NCBI RefSeq assembly: GCF_016427535.1
Contig: NZ_JAELXV010000005.1
Span: 186,001-250,000 of the forward strand
Length of the DNA: 64,000 nucleotides
Origin: Hymenobacter sp. BT559
GTDB taxonomy: Bacteria > Bacteroidota > Bacteroidia > Cytophagales > Hymenobacteraceae
Direction: 5' to 3'
In this document: positions 24,620 through 33,251 of the stretch, in pieces
Layout of the letters: each line of letters begins with the position of its first letter
Numbering within the stretch: position 1 is the stretch's first letter
Program-made: the position numbers and the translations under genes
The notes under the pieces: model-generated
Seen by the model: the letters and a program-made list of their open reading frames with translations, nothing else
Told to the model about the DNA's origin: nothing
Databases searched by the model: none

Positions 24620-24681
24620 CAGCCGTTCCAGCCCGGCGGCTGGCGACCAAACAATACTACGAAAAAACCGGCAACTGCGGC

Positions 24682-25545
24682 ATGGGCGTACTAACGCTAC
24701 TAACGGATTTTGGCTACCGCGACCACTACGTGGCCGCGCTCAAGGCCCGTTTACTGCGCCTGGCCCCTACCCTGCCGGTGCTTGATATCACCCACGGCGT
24801 AGAGCCCTACAATATTGCGCACGCGGTGCACGTGCTGCGGGCCGTGTTTCGGGATTTTCCGGTGGGCACTACCCACCTCATTGCCGTGAGCGACTACGGC
24901 GCCAGCCCAACCGGAGCCGTGGCTACGCCCGCTTGGCACGCCGCCCAGCACCAAGGCCACTACTTTGTGGCCGCCGACAATGGCGTGCTCGCTCTGCTTT
25001 GCGATGGGGTGCCCGAGCGGCTCGTGCGCTTGCGCGGGGCAGCTCCCGGCTCTGCGGCCGCCCTAGGTAGCCAGGGTAGTGCCTTGCTGCCGCCCCCGGC
25101 CCTCAACCCCACGCGCGATGTGCTGGCGCCGGCCGCCGTGCACCTTGCCCTCGGAAAATCAATCGACAAGCTGGGGACGCCCACCACCGAGCTCTACTCG
25201 CTCACCAACCGGCAGGTGCGCTTGCAAGACAACCGCATCACGGGCCACGTGGTGCACGTGGACCACTACGGCAACCTGATTACTAACATTCCGCGCGAAG
25301 CGGTGGAAGTGACGAGCCGCGACAGGCCGCCCATTATCAAGTTTGGCCGCGAAACCGTGCGCGAGCTGCGGCCGCACTTCGCCGCGGCCCCGCCTGGCGA
25401 AATTGTGTGCGCTTTTAACCCCCAGGGCTGCCTCTGCATTGCCATCAACCAGGGGCACGCCAGCGAGCTGCTGGGCATGTACTTCGACTCGCAAGTAGAC
25501 GTGTGGTTTGATGCCGACAGCAAGGCTGACGCTGGCGTAGCCTAG
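24682..25545 (+). CDS. SAM hydrolase / chlorinase-fluorinase-fold (DUF62) protein
   Basis: The N-terminus MGVLTLLTDFGYRDHYVAALK and following DITHGVEPYNIAHA are typical of the S-adenosyl-L-methionine hydroxide adenosyltransferase family, which splits SAM to adenosine and methionine. The second domain carries VDHYGNLITNIPRE and the C-terminal INQGHASELLGM. The start at 24682 is preferred to an upstream in-frame one since it begins the fold and follows the -7 element. The length is 287 aa. It is divergent from the PhoH gene. Confidence 0.87.
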   Translation: MGVLTLLTDFGYRDHYVAALKARLLRLAPTLPVLDITHGVEPYNIAHAVHVLRAVFRDFPVGTTHLIAVSDYGASPTGAVATPAWHAAQHQGHYFVAADNGVLALLCDGVPERLVRLRGAAPGSAAALGSQGSALLPPPALNPTRDVLAPAAVHLALGKSIDKLGTPTTELYSLTNRQVRLQDNRITGHVVHVDHYGNLITNIPREAVEVTSRDRPPIIKFGRETVRELRPHFAAAPPGEIVCAFNPQGCLCIAINQGHASELLGMYFDSQVDVWFDADSKADAGVA

Positions 25546-25557
25546 GCTCCAACTACT

Positions 25558-25607
25558 AAAGCAGGCAGGCACAAGCCGACCGTGCGGGGCTTGCGCCTGC
25601 CTGCTTT
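25558..25607. terminator. Bidirectional terminator
   Basis: AAAGCAGGCAGGC (25558-25570) pairs with GCCTGCCTGCTTT (25595-25607), and inner GCACAAGCC/GGCTTGCGC also pair. It lies between convergent SAM hydrolase and lipoprotein genes. Confidence 0.75.
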
Positions 25608-25633
25608 ATTGTAGCGCGGCAGTGTTGCCGAGG

Positions 25634-25834
25634 CTAGGGCGTGGCTTTGGTAGAGTCGGTATTGGTGCTGTCGGAGCTGGTAGCCGTAACGTCTACTGTT
25701 TTGTTGTCTGATACAACTTCGGCGGTTTTGCTGGGTTCGGTAGCGGTAGGCTGGCTAGAGCACGAGGCCAGAAGGGCACCCATCACGAGCGCCGGACCAG
25801 CGAGCCACAGGGGGCGGCAGGAAAGCGGATTCAT
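25634..25834 (-). CDS. Small lipoprotein of unknown function
   Basis: The start at 25834 gives MNPLSCRPLWLAGPALVMG then the lipobox LLASC, followed by a 40-residue Ser/Thr/Asp-rich tail without fold. The total is 66 aa. A longer frame upstream has no signal character. It is probably a lipid-anchored periplasmic or surface peptide. No family is recognised. Confidence 0.6.
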   Translation of the reverse strand: MNPLSCRPLWLAGPALVMGALLASCSSQPTATEPSKTAEVVSDNKTVDVTATSSDSTNTDSTKATP

Positions 25835-26065
25835 AGTCGAAAACAAAGAAAATGATGTGGAAACACCAGAGGGTACGTACCTCCTGCGCCAGAGGTTAGG
25901 CGCCCACCTAAGTGGGCCCGCCGCATAAACCCCTTGGCAACCCACCTTTTAGCCCGCCGCCAGGCTACTTTTTCTTTCGTGAGCTGCTTGGCGCCCCAAC
26001 CACTAGCGGCCGTTCGCTGTACTGCTTAGCAGCCAGCGCTCATTTGCTGCTCTACGCGTTTTTTT

Positions 26066-26614
26066 ATGTCTGATTCTGCTAGTTATTTCGCCTTCTACGG
26101 CCTGCCCGAGACTTTCCTGCTCGACGAGGCTGCCCTCAAAACCAAGTATTACCAGCTCAGCCGCGAGCTGCACCCCGACTTTCATGCCCAGGATACGCCC
26201 GCAGCGCAGGCCGAGGCGCTGCGCCTCTCGACCCTGAACACCGACGCCTACCGCACCCTGCAAGACCCCGACCGGCGTATGGCCTACCTCCTAGGTCTGC
26301 ACGGCTTACTGGAAGAAGGCAGCGCCCAAAATCAGCTACCCTCCGATTTTTTGATGGAAGTAATGGAGCTGAACGAGCAGCTGATGGAGCTGGAGTTTGA
26401 GCCCGATGCCGCGGCCACGGCCAAGCTCGAAGCCGAGGTGAGCGCCCTGGCCGATACGCTCGACGCTGGTATTCAGCCGGTACTGTCGGGCTACGCGCAG
26501 CTGCCCCCCGACCACCGCCCCGCCGCCCTAGGGCAGGTAAAGACCTATTACTTAAAAAAGCGCTACCTCTTGCGGCTTCGCCAGCAATTGGCTACCTTTG
26601 CGGCCCGCTCGTGA
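26066..26614 (+). CDS. hscB: Fe-S assembly co-chaperone HscB (J-domain)
   Basis: The J-domain (about 6-75) has the HPD motif at 36-38 in LSRELHPDFH, which activates the Hsp70 HscA. The C-terminal helical bundle (EVMELNEQLMELEF onward) is the IscU-binding domain. The length (182 aa) is typical. No isc genes are adjacent. The tRNA-Leu promoter lies inside its 3-prime end. Confidence 0.92.
   Translation: MSDSASYFAFYGLPETFLLDEAALKTKYYQLSRELHPDFHAQDTPAAQAEALRLSTLNTDAYRTLQDPDRRMAYLLGLHGLLEEGSAQNQLPSDFLMEVMELNEQLMELEFEPDAAATAKLEAEVSALADTLDAGIQPVLSGYAQLPPDHRPAALGQVKTYYLKKRYLLRLRQQLATFAARS
26570..26600 (+). promoter_or_regulatory. Promoter of tRNA-Leu (TTG-N20-TACCTTTG)
   Basis: TTG at 26570-26572 and TACCTTTG at 26593-26600 with a 20-nt spacer match the Bacteroidota primary-sigma consensus at both elements. 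It lies within the hscB coding end, 38 nt before the tRNA. This is the best-formed promoter in the window. Confidence 0.75.
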
Positions 26615-26638
26615 GCTACCGGCCGAGCGGGATAAGTT

Positions 26639-26720
26639 GCCTGGATGGCGGAACCGGTAGACGCGATGGTCTCAAACACCATTACCGCAAGGTGTGCCGG
26701 TTCGACTCCGGCTCCAGGTA
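26639..26720 (+). tRNA. tRNA-Leu (anticodon CAA)
   Basis: The acceptor stem GCCTGGA (26639-26645) pairs with TCCAGGT (26713-26719, first pair G-U). The anticodon stem ATGGT/ACCAT encloses loop CTCAAAC, giving anticodon CAA. The long variable arm and GGTTCGACTCC T-loop fit a class II tRNA-Leu. CCA is not encoded. Confidence 0.93.
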
Positions 26721-26751
26721 CACAGAGCTGATTTGCTAGCTCAAAACTGCT

Positions 26752-26788
26752 AAAACCTCCTTTTCGGCTATGCTGAGAAGGGGGTTTT
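26752..26788 (+). terminator. Terminator after tRNA-Leu
   Basis: AAAACCTCCTTTTC (26752-26765) pairs with GAGAAGGGGGTTTT (26775-26788) including two G-U pairs, ending in a T tract. Confidence 0.7.
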
Positions 26789-27206
26789 GTCGCTTTAGAA
26801 GCATCCTGACCTAAATGGCTTGGCTGAATTGATATGCACTACCTAGGGCCCTAAGCCTGCTCAAACCAAGCGGATAAGGCACTGCTGGCACGCCCACTGG
26901 CCCCGGTACTTGGCCTGAGCCGCCTCAGCAGCAGAAAGGGGTGCCCGCAGCGCGTGAGTTGCTCGCAGACGCGGCGGCGATGGTAGAGCCGGGCATGGGC
27001 GCTCGGCGGGCCAGCAGCCGGGTGCGCGCGCTCAGGCGCACCCGCTCTTGCTTGACCACAATGGAAATCACGGCCTCTTTGAAAATGCCAGTGCGGTTGA
27101 GATACCGCTCGGTGTATGGTTTATAGTTTCTACTGCGCAGTACCTCGACAGTGGGTTCGGGTGCTGGGCGGCGGCAGGGTTCTTGGTGACCGAATCGGTC
27201 GAGGCG
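26789..27206. other. Gene-poor stretch next to tRNA-Leu
   Basis: No intact gene is seen. On the minus strand a fragment open from about 27180 to 26950 reads NYKPYTERYLNRTGIFKEA and continues basic, with no good start; it could be the remains of a gene and is not recognised. The stretch adjoins a truncated recombinase and may be leftover mobile DNA. Confidence 0.35.
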
Positions 27207-27422
27207 TCAGAATACTCCTAGGTCGAATTTGCGTTGGTGGGCATTGGCAAAGCGCTTTTCAAACTCGGCGCGGTTGACTGTGCTGCTCGATTCCTCTAGA
27301 GCATACTCCGTATAGATGTCCCAGCCGTAAGCTAGGACGCAGCGGCGTGGGTCAGGCAGTGGGTTATCGATACTCTGACCTTTGCTCTTGGTCGATGGGC
27401 GGGCGCAGATAGCAATTTTCAT
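27207..27422 (-). pseudogene. Truncated serine recombinase (resolvase N-terminus)
   Basis: MKIAICARPSTKSKGQSIDN, then GWDIYTEYALEESSSTVNRA and QRKFDLGVF align in order with the N-terminal catalytic domain of large serine recombinases (usual form: YARVSTxxQ, then GRPEF, then KFDLVLFWSLDR). The catalytic Ser is present but in RPS instead of RVS, and the frame stops just where WSLDR should follow. Only 71 of the usual 180-500 residues remain. It is probably the remnant of an integrated element near tRNA-Leu. Confidence 0.65.
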
Positions 27423-27526
27423 TCTTTAACCTGGTCCATAGCGAGATGATAACTAGTATATTTGTCTTTGCTTTACGCTGTAAAAATTAAACTACTGACT
27501 AAATAGACTATTTTCTCCAAATCACT

Positions 27527-28231
27527 ATGACTGTTCCTTACGCTCACCGACCAGCCGATGAGGCGCACCGCCTAGAAGCACTGCGACCTTACCAGCTGGT
27601 CACTGCTATTCCTAGTACACTCACCGATGAATTGGTGCGGCTTACCGCTACCCTCTTCAATGTTCCCATCGCAATCATTGCATTGGTGGAGGAGCAAACT
27701 GTACAGTTTAGGCTCAATGTTGGTCTGCCGGCCGAGACGCGGCGCGAAAACAGAGACGAAAGCTTATGCTCGATAGCCATTCTGCGAGAAGGCACTACTG
27801 TCTACGAGAACCTCCCGCTCGACCCGTGCGAACTAGCTCAACCTGGCTTGGTGCAGCGCCTCAATCTGCAATTTTATGCCGGCAGTCCTCTGCGCACGGC
27901 TGCCGGCTTTCCGGTTGGGGTGCTGTGTGTCCTTGACCACCAGCCACGGCCTTTTACAGCGGAAGACCGCGCCCTGCTGACGCAGCTAGCCGGCGTCGTC
28001 ATGCAAATGCTTGACAGTCGGGTTCAGCTAGCTTACCAAGGCGAGTTGAATTGGCAAACGCTCTACGACCAGATAGAAACTTCGGTCATGCGACTCAGCA
28101 CACTGGCGGCACTAGCCAAATGGGAAGACCATGACCAAACTCCGGGCGCCATCGCCTATCGTCAATCGACGCGAGAGGAAATAAGTCGGGTATTAAACGC
28201 CCTTCAGGACTATTTGGTAAGCGCCGTTTAA
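27527..28231 (+). CDS. GAF domain protein
   Basis: A GAF domain (about 20-170) is shown by LTDELVRLTATLFNVPIAIIALV, then SLCSIAIL, FYAGSPLRTAAGFPVGVLCV and LDHQPRPFTAEDRALLTQLA. The C-terminal 60 residues form helices but no kinase or cyclase domain. Such stand-alone GAF proteins in this group are probable sensory partners of histidine kinases. GC is a little lower than in its surroundings and CCTAGG is absent. It ends before a terminator. Confidence 0.8.
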   Translation: MTVPYAHRPADEAHRLEALRPYQLVTAIPSTLTDELVRLTATLFNVPIAIIALVEEQTVQFRLNVGLPAETRRENRDESLCSIAILREGTTVYENLPLDPCELAQPGLVQRLNLQFYAGSPLRTAAGFPVGVLCVLDHQPRPFTAEDRALLTQLAGVVMQMLDSRVQLAYQGELNWQTLYDQIETSVMRLSTLAALAKWEDHDQTPGAIAYRQSTREEISRVLNALQDYLVSAV

Positions 28232-28314
28232 GCACTTCTCACCGATGCCTATCCCTAGTGCAGTCGCCGTTTACTAAATAGGTTTTTTTGTGAACTATTG
28301 AATTAACCCTGCTG

Positions 28315-28348
28315 AAAGGCCCTATAAAAGTAGATTTATGGGGCCTTT
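28315..28348 (+). terminator. Terminator after GAF gene
   Basis: AAAGGCCC (28315-28322) pairs with GGGCCTTT (28341-28348) across an AT-rich loop. Confidence 0.6.
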
Positions 28349-28349
28349 G

Positions 28350-28680
28350 TTATGTCCTTTTATGAGCCAGGTTTTCAGTAGCTTTCCAGGACTTACTTAC
28401 TCCGAAAGCCTCCATAAGTGTCTGCACGTGCGAGTCTTCTAAGGGCAAGAGCGGCGATTGACCTCGCTCCATCGCCCGAAGTAGGTAATTTAGCTCAATT
28501 GGCTCCACTTGCCCAAGGGCCATAGGCCAGTCACCGAACCAACGGTGCGGGCCCAAGCATTCGCTAATAGGAAAGATGTGCTGATACCGCGCGTCCAGCC
28601 GAACTTTATCAGATAGCCTGTGTACTTCGAGCTCAGAACCTTCGATTACTTGTGCGAAGCGCCCCTGACTAAGTATTGCT
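28350..28680 (-). pseudogene. Open frame without usual start, unknown function
   Basis: The frame is open from an upstream TAG to the stop at 28350 and reads AILSQGRFAQVIEGSELEVH, then ARYQHIFPISECLGPHRWF. The only usual start inside is a TTG at 28556, which would leave 68 aa and cut a protein-like N-terminus. It lies downstream of a lipoprotein frame also lacking a normal start. It is probably a decayed gene; the family is not recognised. Confidence 0.4.
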
Positions 28681-28704
28681 CGGCCGCAAACCCACTAACT
28701 TATT

Positions 28705-28914
28705 TCAGTTAGCGTTAGGTGCTAGAGTTGAGTCCGATTTACTGGTACCCGAATTCCCAGCAGCCCCCTCGTTAGCATTTACAGTTTCTCCCCCGCTGAC
28801 AGCTGTGCCACTATTAGGGGAGCCAGAACTATGTTCGCTCCCACAAGCGCTCAGCAGGCAGGTGCTTAGCAGTAAGGCAAACCAGCCGCTAGGCCTCGCC
28901 GCCGGCTGTTTTAT
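28705..28914 (-). pseudogene. Lipoprotein-like frame with ATA in place of a start codon
   Basis: From ATA at 28914 the minus strand reads KQPAARPSGWFALLLS, then the lipobox region LLSACGSE and a Ser/Gly/Asn-rich tail ending APNAN. This is a convincing lipoprotein signal peptide of the usual length, but the codon expected to be ATG is ATA and no GTG or TTG replaces it. A TAA stands two codons upstream of that ATA, so no longer form exists. Either the start was lost or an ATA start is used. Confidence 0.45.
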
Positions 28915-29078
28915 TTATGAAATGGGGCAGCAATTTCTTCTGGTGCAGGTACCCGCGATTCCTAGGAGGACGTATTTTCCGCAAAAAAGCCGCGCCCTGC
29001 AGCATCAACACTCGGCGTGTGCAACCAAACTGGCTAGCAGCTACTCTTCTGGCTATACCTTCTGCCTGGCCTTTACCT

Positions 29079-29507
29079 ATGCCTTACTGCTCTTTACGCC
29101 GCGCATTCGCTATAGTAGTATTGATGGGAGCGGCGAGCTGCCAGCGGGCCGATGTGGCCCCGGCCGCCGACCTAGGCATTGTGGGCGAGTGGCACTGGGT
29201 TTCCAGCCGTGGGGGCCTCACGGGCAAGCAGGCCTACACGCCCGCTTCGACGGGCTCGACCGATACGTGGCTACTCCGGGCCGACAGCACGTACCAGCGG
29301 CGCACCACGCAGCCGAGCGGCACGCAGACAACGGAAACGGGCACTTTCTCGCTCGGGTCGATCAAGAGCGTCTACTCTGGCCAGCCGGCGCGGGCGCTCG
29401 TCCTGCGCGGCAAGCAGTCCCAAACGTTCGTTATTCAAGAGTTGGGCTCGCGCCTGGTGGTAGCGGATAACTACTACGACGGCTTTGGGCACACCTACGA
29501 GCGCTGA
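29079..29507 (+). CDS. Lipocalin-like lipoprotein
   Basis: The start at 29079 gives MPYCSLRRAFAIVVL and the lipobox MGAASC, so the upstream in-frame extension is discarded. The mature part resembles Bacteroidota lipocalin-like domains: IVGEWHWVSSRGGL, then DTWLLRADSTYQRR and TETGTFSLG. The total is 142 aa. It is probably a periplasm-facing lipoprotein with unknown ligand. Confidence 0.65.
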   Translation: MPYCSLRRAFAIVVLMGAASCQRADVAPAADLGIVGEWHWVSSRGGLTGKQAYTPASTGSTDTWLLRADSTYQRRTTQPSGTQTTETGTFSLGSIKSVYSGQPARALVLRGKQSQTFVIQELGSRLVVADNYYDGFGHTYER

Positions 29508-29710
29508 ACCCTAGCTTTCGCTGGCGCAGCCGCAGCGCCGCCCGTGGCCCGTGCTGCTAGTTGCGTTTTTGTTGCGTCATTTGGCGGCGCGGTTTCGGGC
29601 GGTGGGCTACCCGTGCGCCTTTGCCTGTAGGCCTATTGCCCGCCTTGCGTTTTTGCGGCCGGGCTGGCTAATGCGGTACCTAGGGCTCATCTTTCAAGCC
29701 AACAATCCTG

Positions 29711-30535
29711 ATGCGCTACTTCGGATACCTGCTTTGCTTCTTGCTACTCCACACGTTGCGGGCGGCGGGGCAGGCCGTGCCTTACGGCCACAACCCCGCC
29801 GCGGGCCACTACCAAACGGTGCGCGGCGTGCGGCTCTACTATGAGGAATACGGGGCCGGGCCACCGCTGCTGCTCATCCACGGCAACGGCGGCAGCATCC
29901 AGGATTTCAAGCACAACATCCCCTACTTCGCCAAGCACTACCGGGTGCTGGCGGTAGACAGCCGCGCCCACGGCCGCTCGGTAGACCCCGGCGACTCGCT
30001 GAGCTTCGAGATGATGGCCGACGACTTTGCAGCCCTGCTCACCAGCCTACGCCTAGACTCGGCCTACGTGCTGGGCTGGAGCGACGGTGGCATCAATGCT
30101 GTGGTGCTGGCCCTGCGCCACCCTAGGAAAGTGAAGCGCCTGGTGGCCACAGGTGCCAATTTCTCGCCCGATTCCACGGCCCTCACGCCCGCGCTGTGGA
30201 CGCAGCAACAGCGCGGCTATCAGGAGAATAAAAACAAAATCAGAACCGACCCGAAGCAGAAAAATGATTGGAAGGTGTTCACGCTCGACGTATTTCAGCC
30301 CAACATTCCGCTGCCTAGGTTGCGCCAGGTGGCAGCGCCGGCCTTCATCATTGCCGGCGACCGCGACGTGATAACGCTGGAGCATACGGTGGCCATTTAC
30401 CGCCACCTGCGCCGTGCCTGGCTCTGGATAGTACCCGACAGCGGCCACGCCACCTTGCAAGAGCACGCCGACGAGTTCAACCGCAAGGCAGACGCCTTCT
30501 TCCGAGCAAAACGTATTTCTAGTGCTCCGCACTAG
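29711..30535 (+). CDS. Secreted alpha/beta hydrolase
   Basis: A signal peptide (about 1-22) is followed by an alpha/beta fold with oxyanion motif LLIHGNGG, nucleophile elbow GWSDGG (S124), D219 in GDRDVI and H246 in SGHATL, so the triad is complete. The length is 274 aa. The substrate is unknown. A hairpin-forming dispersed repeat follows the gene. Confidence 0.85.
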   Translation: MRYFGYLLCFLLLHTLRAAGQAVPYGHNPAAGHYQTVRGVRLYYEEYGAGPPLLLIHGNGGSIQDFKHNIPYFAKHYRVLAVDSRAHGRSVDPGDSLSFEMMADDFAALLTSLRLDSAYVLGWSDGGINAVVLALRHPRKVKRLVATGANFSPDSTALTPALWTQQQRGYQENKNKIRTDPKQKNDWKVFTLDVFQPNIPLPRLRQVAAPAFIIAGDRDVITLEHTVAIYRHLRRAWLWIVPDSGHATLQEHADEFNRKADAFFRAKRISSAPH

Positions 30536-30550
30536 AAAGCGCCGCACTAA

Positions 30551-30646
30551 AAAACGTCTGTCCTGCTGAGCCCCGTGAAGCATTTCTACCGTCTTTCTAG
30601 ACAAGGCGTAGAGATGCTTCGCGGGGCTCAGCAGGACAGACGTTTT
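30551..30646. repeat. Palindromic dispersed repeat, TGCTGAGC family copy 1
   Basis: The 39-nt arms (30551-30589 and 30608-30646) match with two mismatches around an 18-nt loop. The arm holds TGTCCTGCTGAGCCCCG and GAAGCAT. A related perfect 40-bp palindrome lies at 50923. It sits between two convergent genes. Confidence 0.8.
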
Positions 30647-30671
30647 AGGTAGTGGCTACACCGAGTAGAAC

Positions 30672-30899
30672 TTACTCCCGCGTCAGCACCACTAGCACAA
30701 TCACTTGGCTGGGGTCTTTGGGCGAAAGCTTGTTCTCAAAGCTATCGAGCACGTAGCCTTTCGCCAGCCACTCTTTCACCTCGGGAAAGCCGAGCAGCTC
30801 TGCTTTGGTAAAGGGAACGGGCTTCGTCTTCTGGCCCTTCTTCGCGCCTTCAGAAAAGAAGGTTAGCATTTTGGTAGCTGGCAGGGTTTCTTCAGACAT
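30672..30899 (-). CDS. Small conserved-looking hypothetical protein
   Basis: A 75 aa soluble protein: a Lys-rich N-terminal half (FFSEGAKKGQKTKPVPFTK), then FPEVKEWLAKGYVLDSFE and a C-terminal beta strand VIVLVVLTRE. No family is recognised. The ATG and stop are clear, and it shares the strand with the M61 peptidase, whose stop lies 64 nt upstream. Confidence 0.55.
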   Translation of the reverse strand: MSEETLPATKMLTFFSEGAKKGQKTKPVPFTKAELLGFPEVKEWLAKGYVLDSFENKLSPKDPSQVIVLVVLTRE

Positions 30900-30963
30900 A
30901 CAATTGTGGATAAATCAGTTAATAAATGTGAATAACCCACCGATAGCAGGGAATACGGTGGTG

Positions 30964-32784
30964 CTACAGATTACGCAACCAGATAGTGCGTGCAGCCAGT
31001 TGCTCGGGCGTGGCGGCGGGGTCGGGCGCGAAGTAGTAGCGCTGAATTTCCTCGGCCGACGTTAGCTTGACTTGCACCTCCTTCGGAGCCGCCGTGCCGC
31101 GCCGGATGCGCAGCCCTATGTTAGTGCCCGGCGTGCGGGCGGCCATGCGGCTCTTGCTGAGGCCAGCGTAGGCGGGGCCCACTACGGGCACGTCGCCCAC
31201 GGCCAGTAGCTCGTCGCCGGGCATGATGCCGGCGGCCTGCATGGCGGGGCTGGGTTGCTTGATGAACACGCTGCCATCTTCGCGGCGGTCGTAGGCTACC
31301 GCGCCCAGGCTGGCGAGCTGGCGGCCGGTGTGGTGCGCCGCCTCATAGCGAATGCCGATGCGCCCTAGGTACTGCTGCAAGGGCAAAGGCTCGGCGCCCT
31401 GCACGTAGCGCTTGAAGAAGTCGCCAATCTCAGGATAAGTCAGGGCGGTGAAATCCTGGAAGAAATTTTGCTCGCTGATGGGTTGGTCGGGGCCGTATTT
31501 CTTGGCTAGCTGTAAGAGCACGTCGCGCAAGCCGCGGGTGCCGTGGCTGAGCTCCAGCAGGCGCAGGTCGAGCATGGTGGCCGTGAGGGCGCCGCGCATG
31601 TAGATATTGCCATACTGGCGCTGGCCTTCGTCGGTGAAGGACTTGAGACCTAGGCGGCTGAGCGTGTAGGTAGAATCGAAGGCAAAGCGGTCGGTCTGCT
31701 CCTCGTTGTGCAGCACGTCGAGGTAGTCGGGCAGCGGCACCAGGCCGCCGCGCAGCTGCATCATGTGGGCGGCCCACTCGGTCACGCCCTCGTAGAGCCA
31801 GAGGTGCTCCGAGCCGGTGGGCTGCACGAAGTTGAAGTGCTCCACCACTTCGGAGTGGATGTTGAGCGGTGTCACGATGTGGAAGAACTCGTGGGCGGCG
31901 ATATCCACCACGTTTTGCCCAAACTCCGGCGTCAGGGCACCCTCCCGCATAATGTATTCGGAGCTGTAGGAGTGCTCCCAGGCACCGGCGCTCTTATCGC
32001 TAAACAGGTAGAGGAAGGCGTAGCGCTTCACCGGCAAGTCGCCCCCTAGGAAGGCCTGGGCAGCGCCGAGCATTTTCTGCATGTGGCCCAGCAGCGGCTG
32101 CGCCTGCACCTGGCCCTTGGCCGAGTAGCAGTAGAGAGCCACGTCGGCATTGCCCACCTTAGTGGTGGTGCTGGTGAGGTTGCCGAGCAGGAAGGGCGAA
32201 TCCACGGCCTGGTCGTAGCTCTTGGCGTGGTAGTAGCCTTCCTTATCAGCCTCCAGCACCGTGCCTACCTGCCAGGCCTTGGGGTAATTGAGCTTGAGGC
32301 GCAGCGGCTTGGCCTGCCAGCCCTGCGGGTAGCCCAGCACGGTTTGGCCGTTCACGAGGGCGTGGTCGGCTTCCAGCGACGAGCCGCACATGAGGTAGAT
32401 GTTGTGCTCGGGCACGGGCGTGGCCCAGGTTTCGGCAATGGTGTAGCGGATTTCGCGGGTCTTTTCGGGCTCGGCCAGCTCCCACTGGTTGGTGCTGAGC
32501 TGCTTGCTACCTAGGGGCTTGCCCTTGCTGTCGAAGGCGGCGAAGTCGTGCACGTAGCGGCCCATGTCCATGACCTGGTAGGTACCGGGCGCGGTGGCCG
32601 CAAACTGATACACGCCCTGCTCTTTGCTGAGCTTGGGCACTTCGAGCCGCACCTGAAACTGGTGGGCGGCCGCCGTGGGGTCCATCGAGACGGTGTAGGT
32701 GAGCTCGCGGGGTGCCTTCGAGGCGTAGGCGGGGGCCGCCGCGGCGAGCAGTAGGCTAAAAAGGGCAGCTAGTTTCAAAAGCAA
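30964..32784 (-). CDS. M61 family (glycyl aminopeptidase-like) metallopeptidase with PDZ domain
   Basis: A signal peptide (about 1-21) is followed by the M61 N-terminal beta domain, the thermolysin-like catalytic domain with zinc motif HEFFH (298-302) and the third-ligand Glu in LWLYEGVTEWAAH (about 337), and a C-terminal PDZ domain (about 495-585, IMPGDELLAVGDVPV). The length is 606 aa. It is a periplasmic protease of uncertain substrate. A -7 element lies at 32879-32872. Confidence 0.88.
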   Translation of the reverse strand: MLLKLAALFSLLLAAAAPAYASKAPRELTYTVSMDPTAAAHQFQVRLEVPKLSKEQGVYQFAATAPGTYQVMDMGRYVHDFAAFDSKGKPLGSKQLSTNQWELAEPEKTREIRYTIAETWATPVPEHNIYLMCGSSLEADHALVNGQTVLGYPQGWQAKPLRLKLNYPKAWQVGTVLEADKEGYYHAKSYDQAVDSPFLLGNLTSTTTKVGNADVALYCYSAKGQVQAQPLLGHMQKMLGAAQAFLGGDLPVKRYAFLYLFSDKSAGAWEHSYSSEYIMREGALTPEFGQNVVDIAAHEFFHIVTPLNIHSEVVEHFNFVQPTGSEHLWLYEGVTEWAAHMMQLRGGLVPLPDYLDVLHNEEQTDRFAFDSTYTLSRLGLKSFTDEGQRQYGNIYMRGALTATMLDLRLLELSHGTRGLRDVLLQLAKKYGPDQPISEQNFFQDFTALTYPEIGDFFKRYVQGAEPLPLQQYLGRIGIRYEAAHHTGRQLASLGAVAYDRREDGSVFIKQPSPAMQAAGIMPGDELLAVGDVPVVGPAYAGLSKSRMAARTPGTNIGLRIRRGTAAPKEVQVKLTSAEEIQRYYFAPDPAATPEQLAARTIWLRNL

Positions 32785-32871
32785 AGAAGGAATAAAGAAC
32801 TGCGTAATGCGTCGAGGCGAAGAAGATGATTAGTAGCAGTCCTAGCTCTTCTTCGACCATGACAATTCCTC

Positions 32872-32879
32872 AAAGGTAA
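32872..32879 (-). promoter_or_regulatory. Candidate -7 element of M61 peptidase gene (TACCTTTG)
   Basis: Exact TANNTTTG match on the minus strand, 87 nt upstream of the start. No TTG at the usual spacing. Confidence 0.4.
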
Positions 32880-32922
32880 CCTGCAGGGCTATCGACTTAG
32901 GTTATTGCACGGCGCTCGTAGG

Positions 32923-33036
32923 CCCCCCCCCGGCCCCTCCCCTCCGGGAGAGGGGAGCCTCACGATTGGTCACGTTTGCTTAAGTATGCTTGCGATTGGC
33001 TCCCCTCTCCCGGAGGGGAGGGGCCGGGGGTGGGGT
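32923..33036. repeat. Palindromic repeat, GGAGAGGGGAGCC family copy 1
   Basis: Arms around CTCCGGGAGAGGGGAGCC (left, ending 32959) and its complement (from 32998) enclose a 38-nt loop. It fills the gap between the divergent M61 and molybdoenzyme operons. The rest of the 32785-33251 gap shows no gene. Confidence 0.8.
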
Positions 33037-33251
33037 CCCATGTTAGGACCGTTCATCCACTTTCCCAAACTCAACGATACCGAGCAAGGCCCCTGACGCC
33101 ACCTACGACCTCACACTCTCGTGGCCACCAACCTCCACAAAAGCCAATCCCTACACGCTGAACACAAGAATTTTCGCCAGCAACGACTCCCTACGGGTCC
33201 AAAACTGCGTATTAGTTAGACGCAACTCTTTGCGCTAGCCTACCTCCAACG

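Noticed and set aside
26941..27126. 61-codon plus-strand frame in the gap after tRNA-Leu
   Set aside because: Short, Arg/Ala-rich, no conserved motif; the minus strand is at least as protein-like.
28676..29470. 264-codon plus-strand frame
   Set aside because: It runs antisense through a lipoprotein-like minus frame and in another frame through the lipocalin-like lipoprotein at 29079; its translation has no domain or signal features.
32923..33036. Possible CRISPR-like array from repeated GGAGAGGGGAGCC blocks
   Set aside because: Each site has one inverted pair, not regularly spaced direct repeats, and no cas gene is present.
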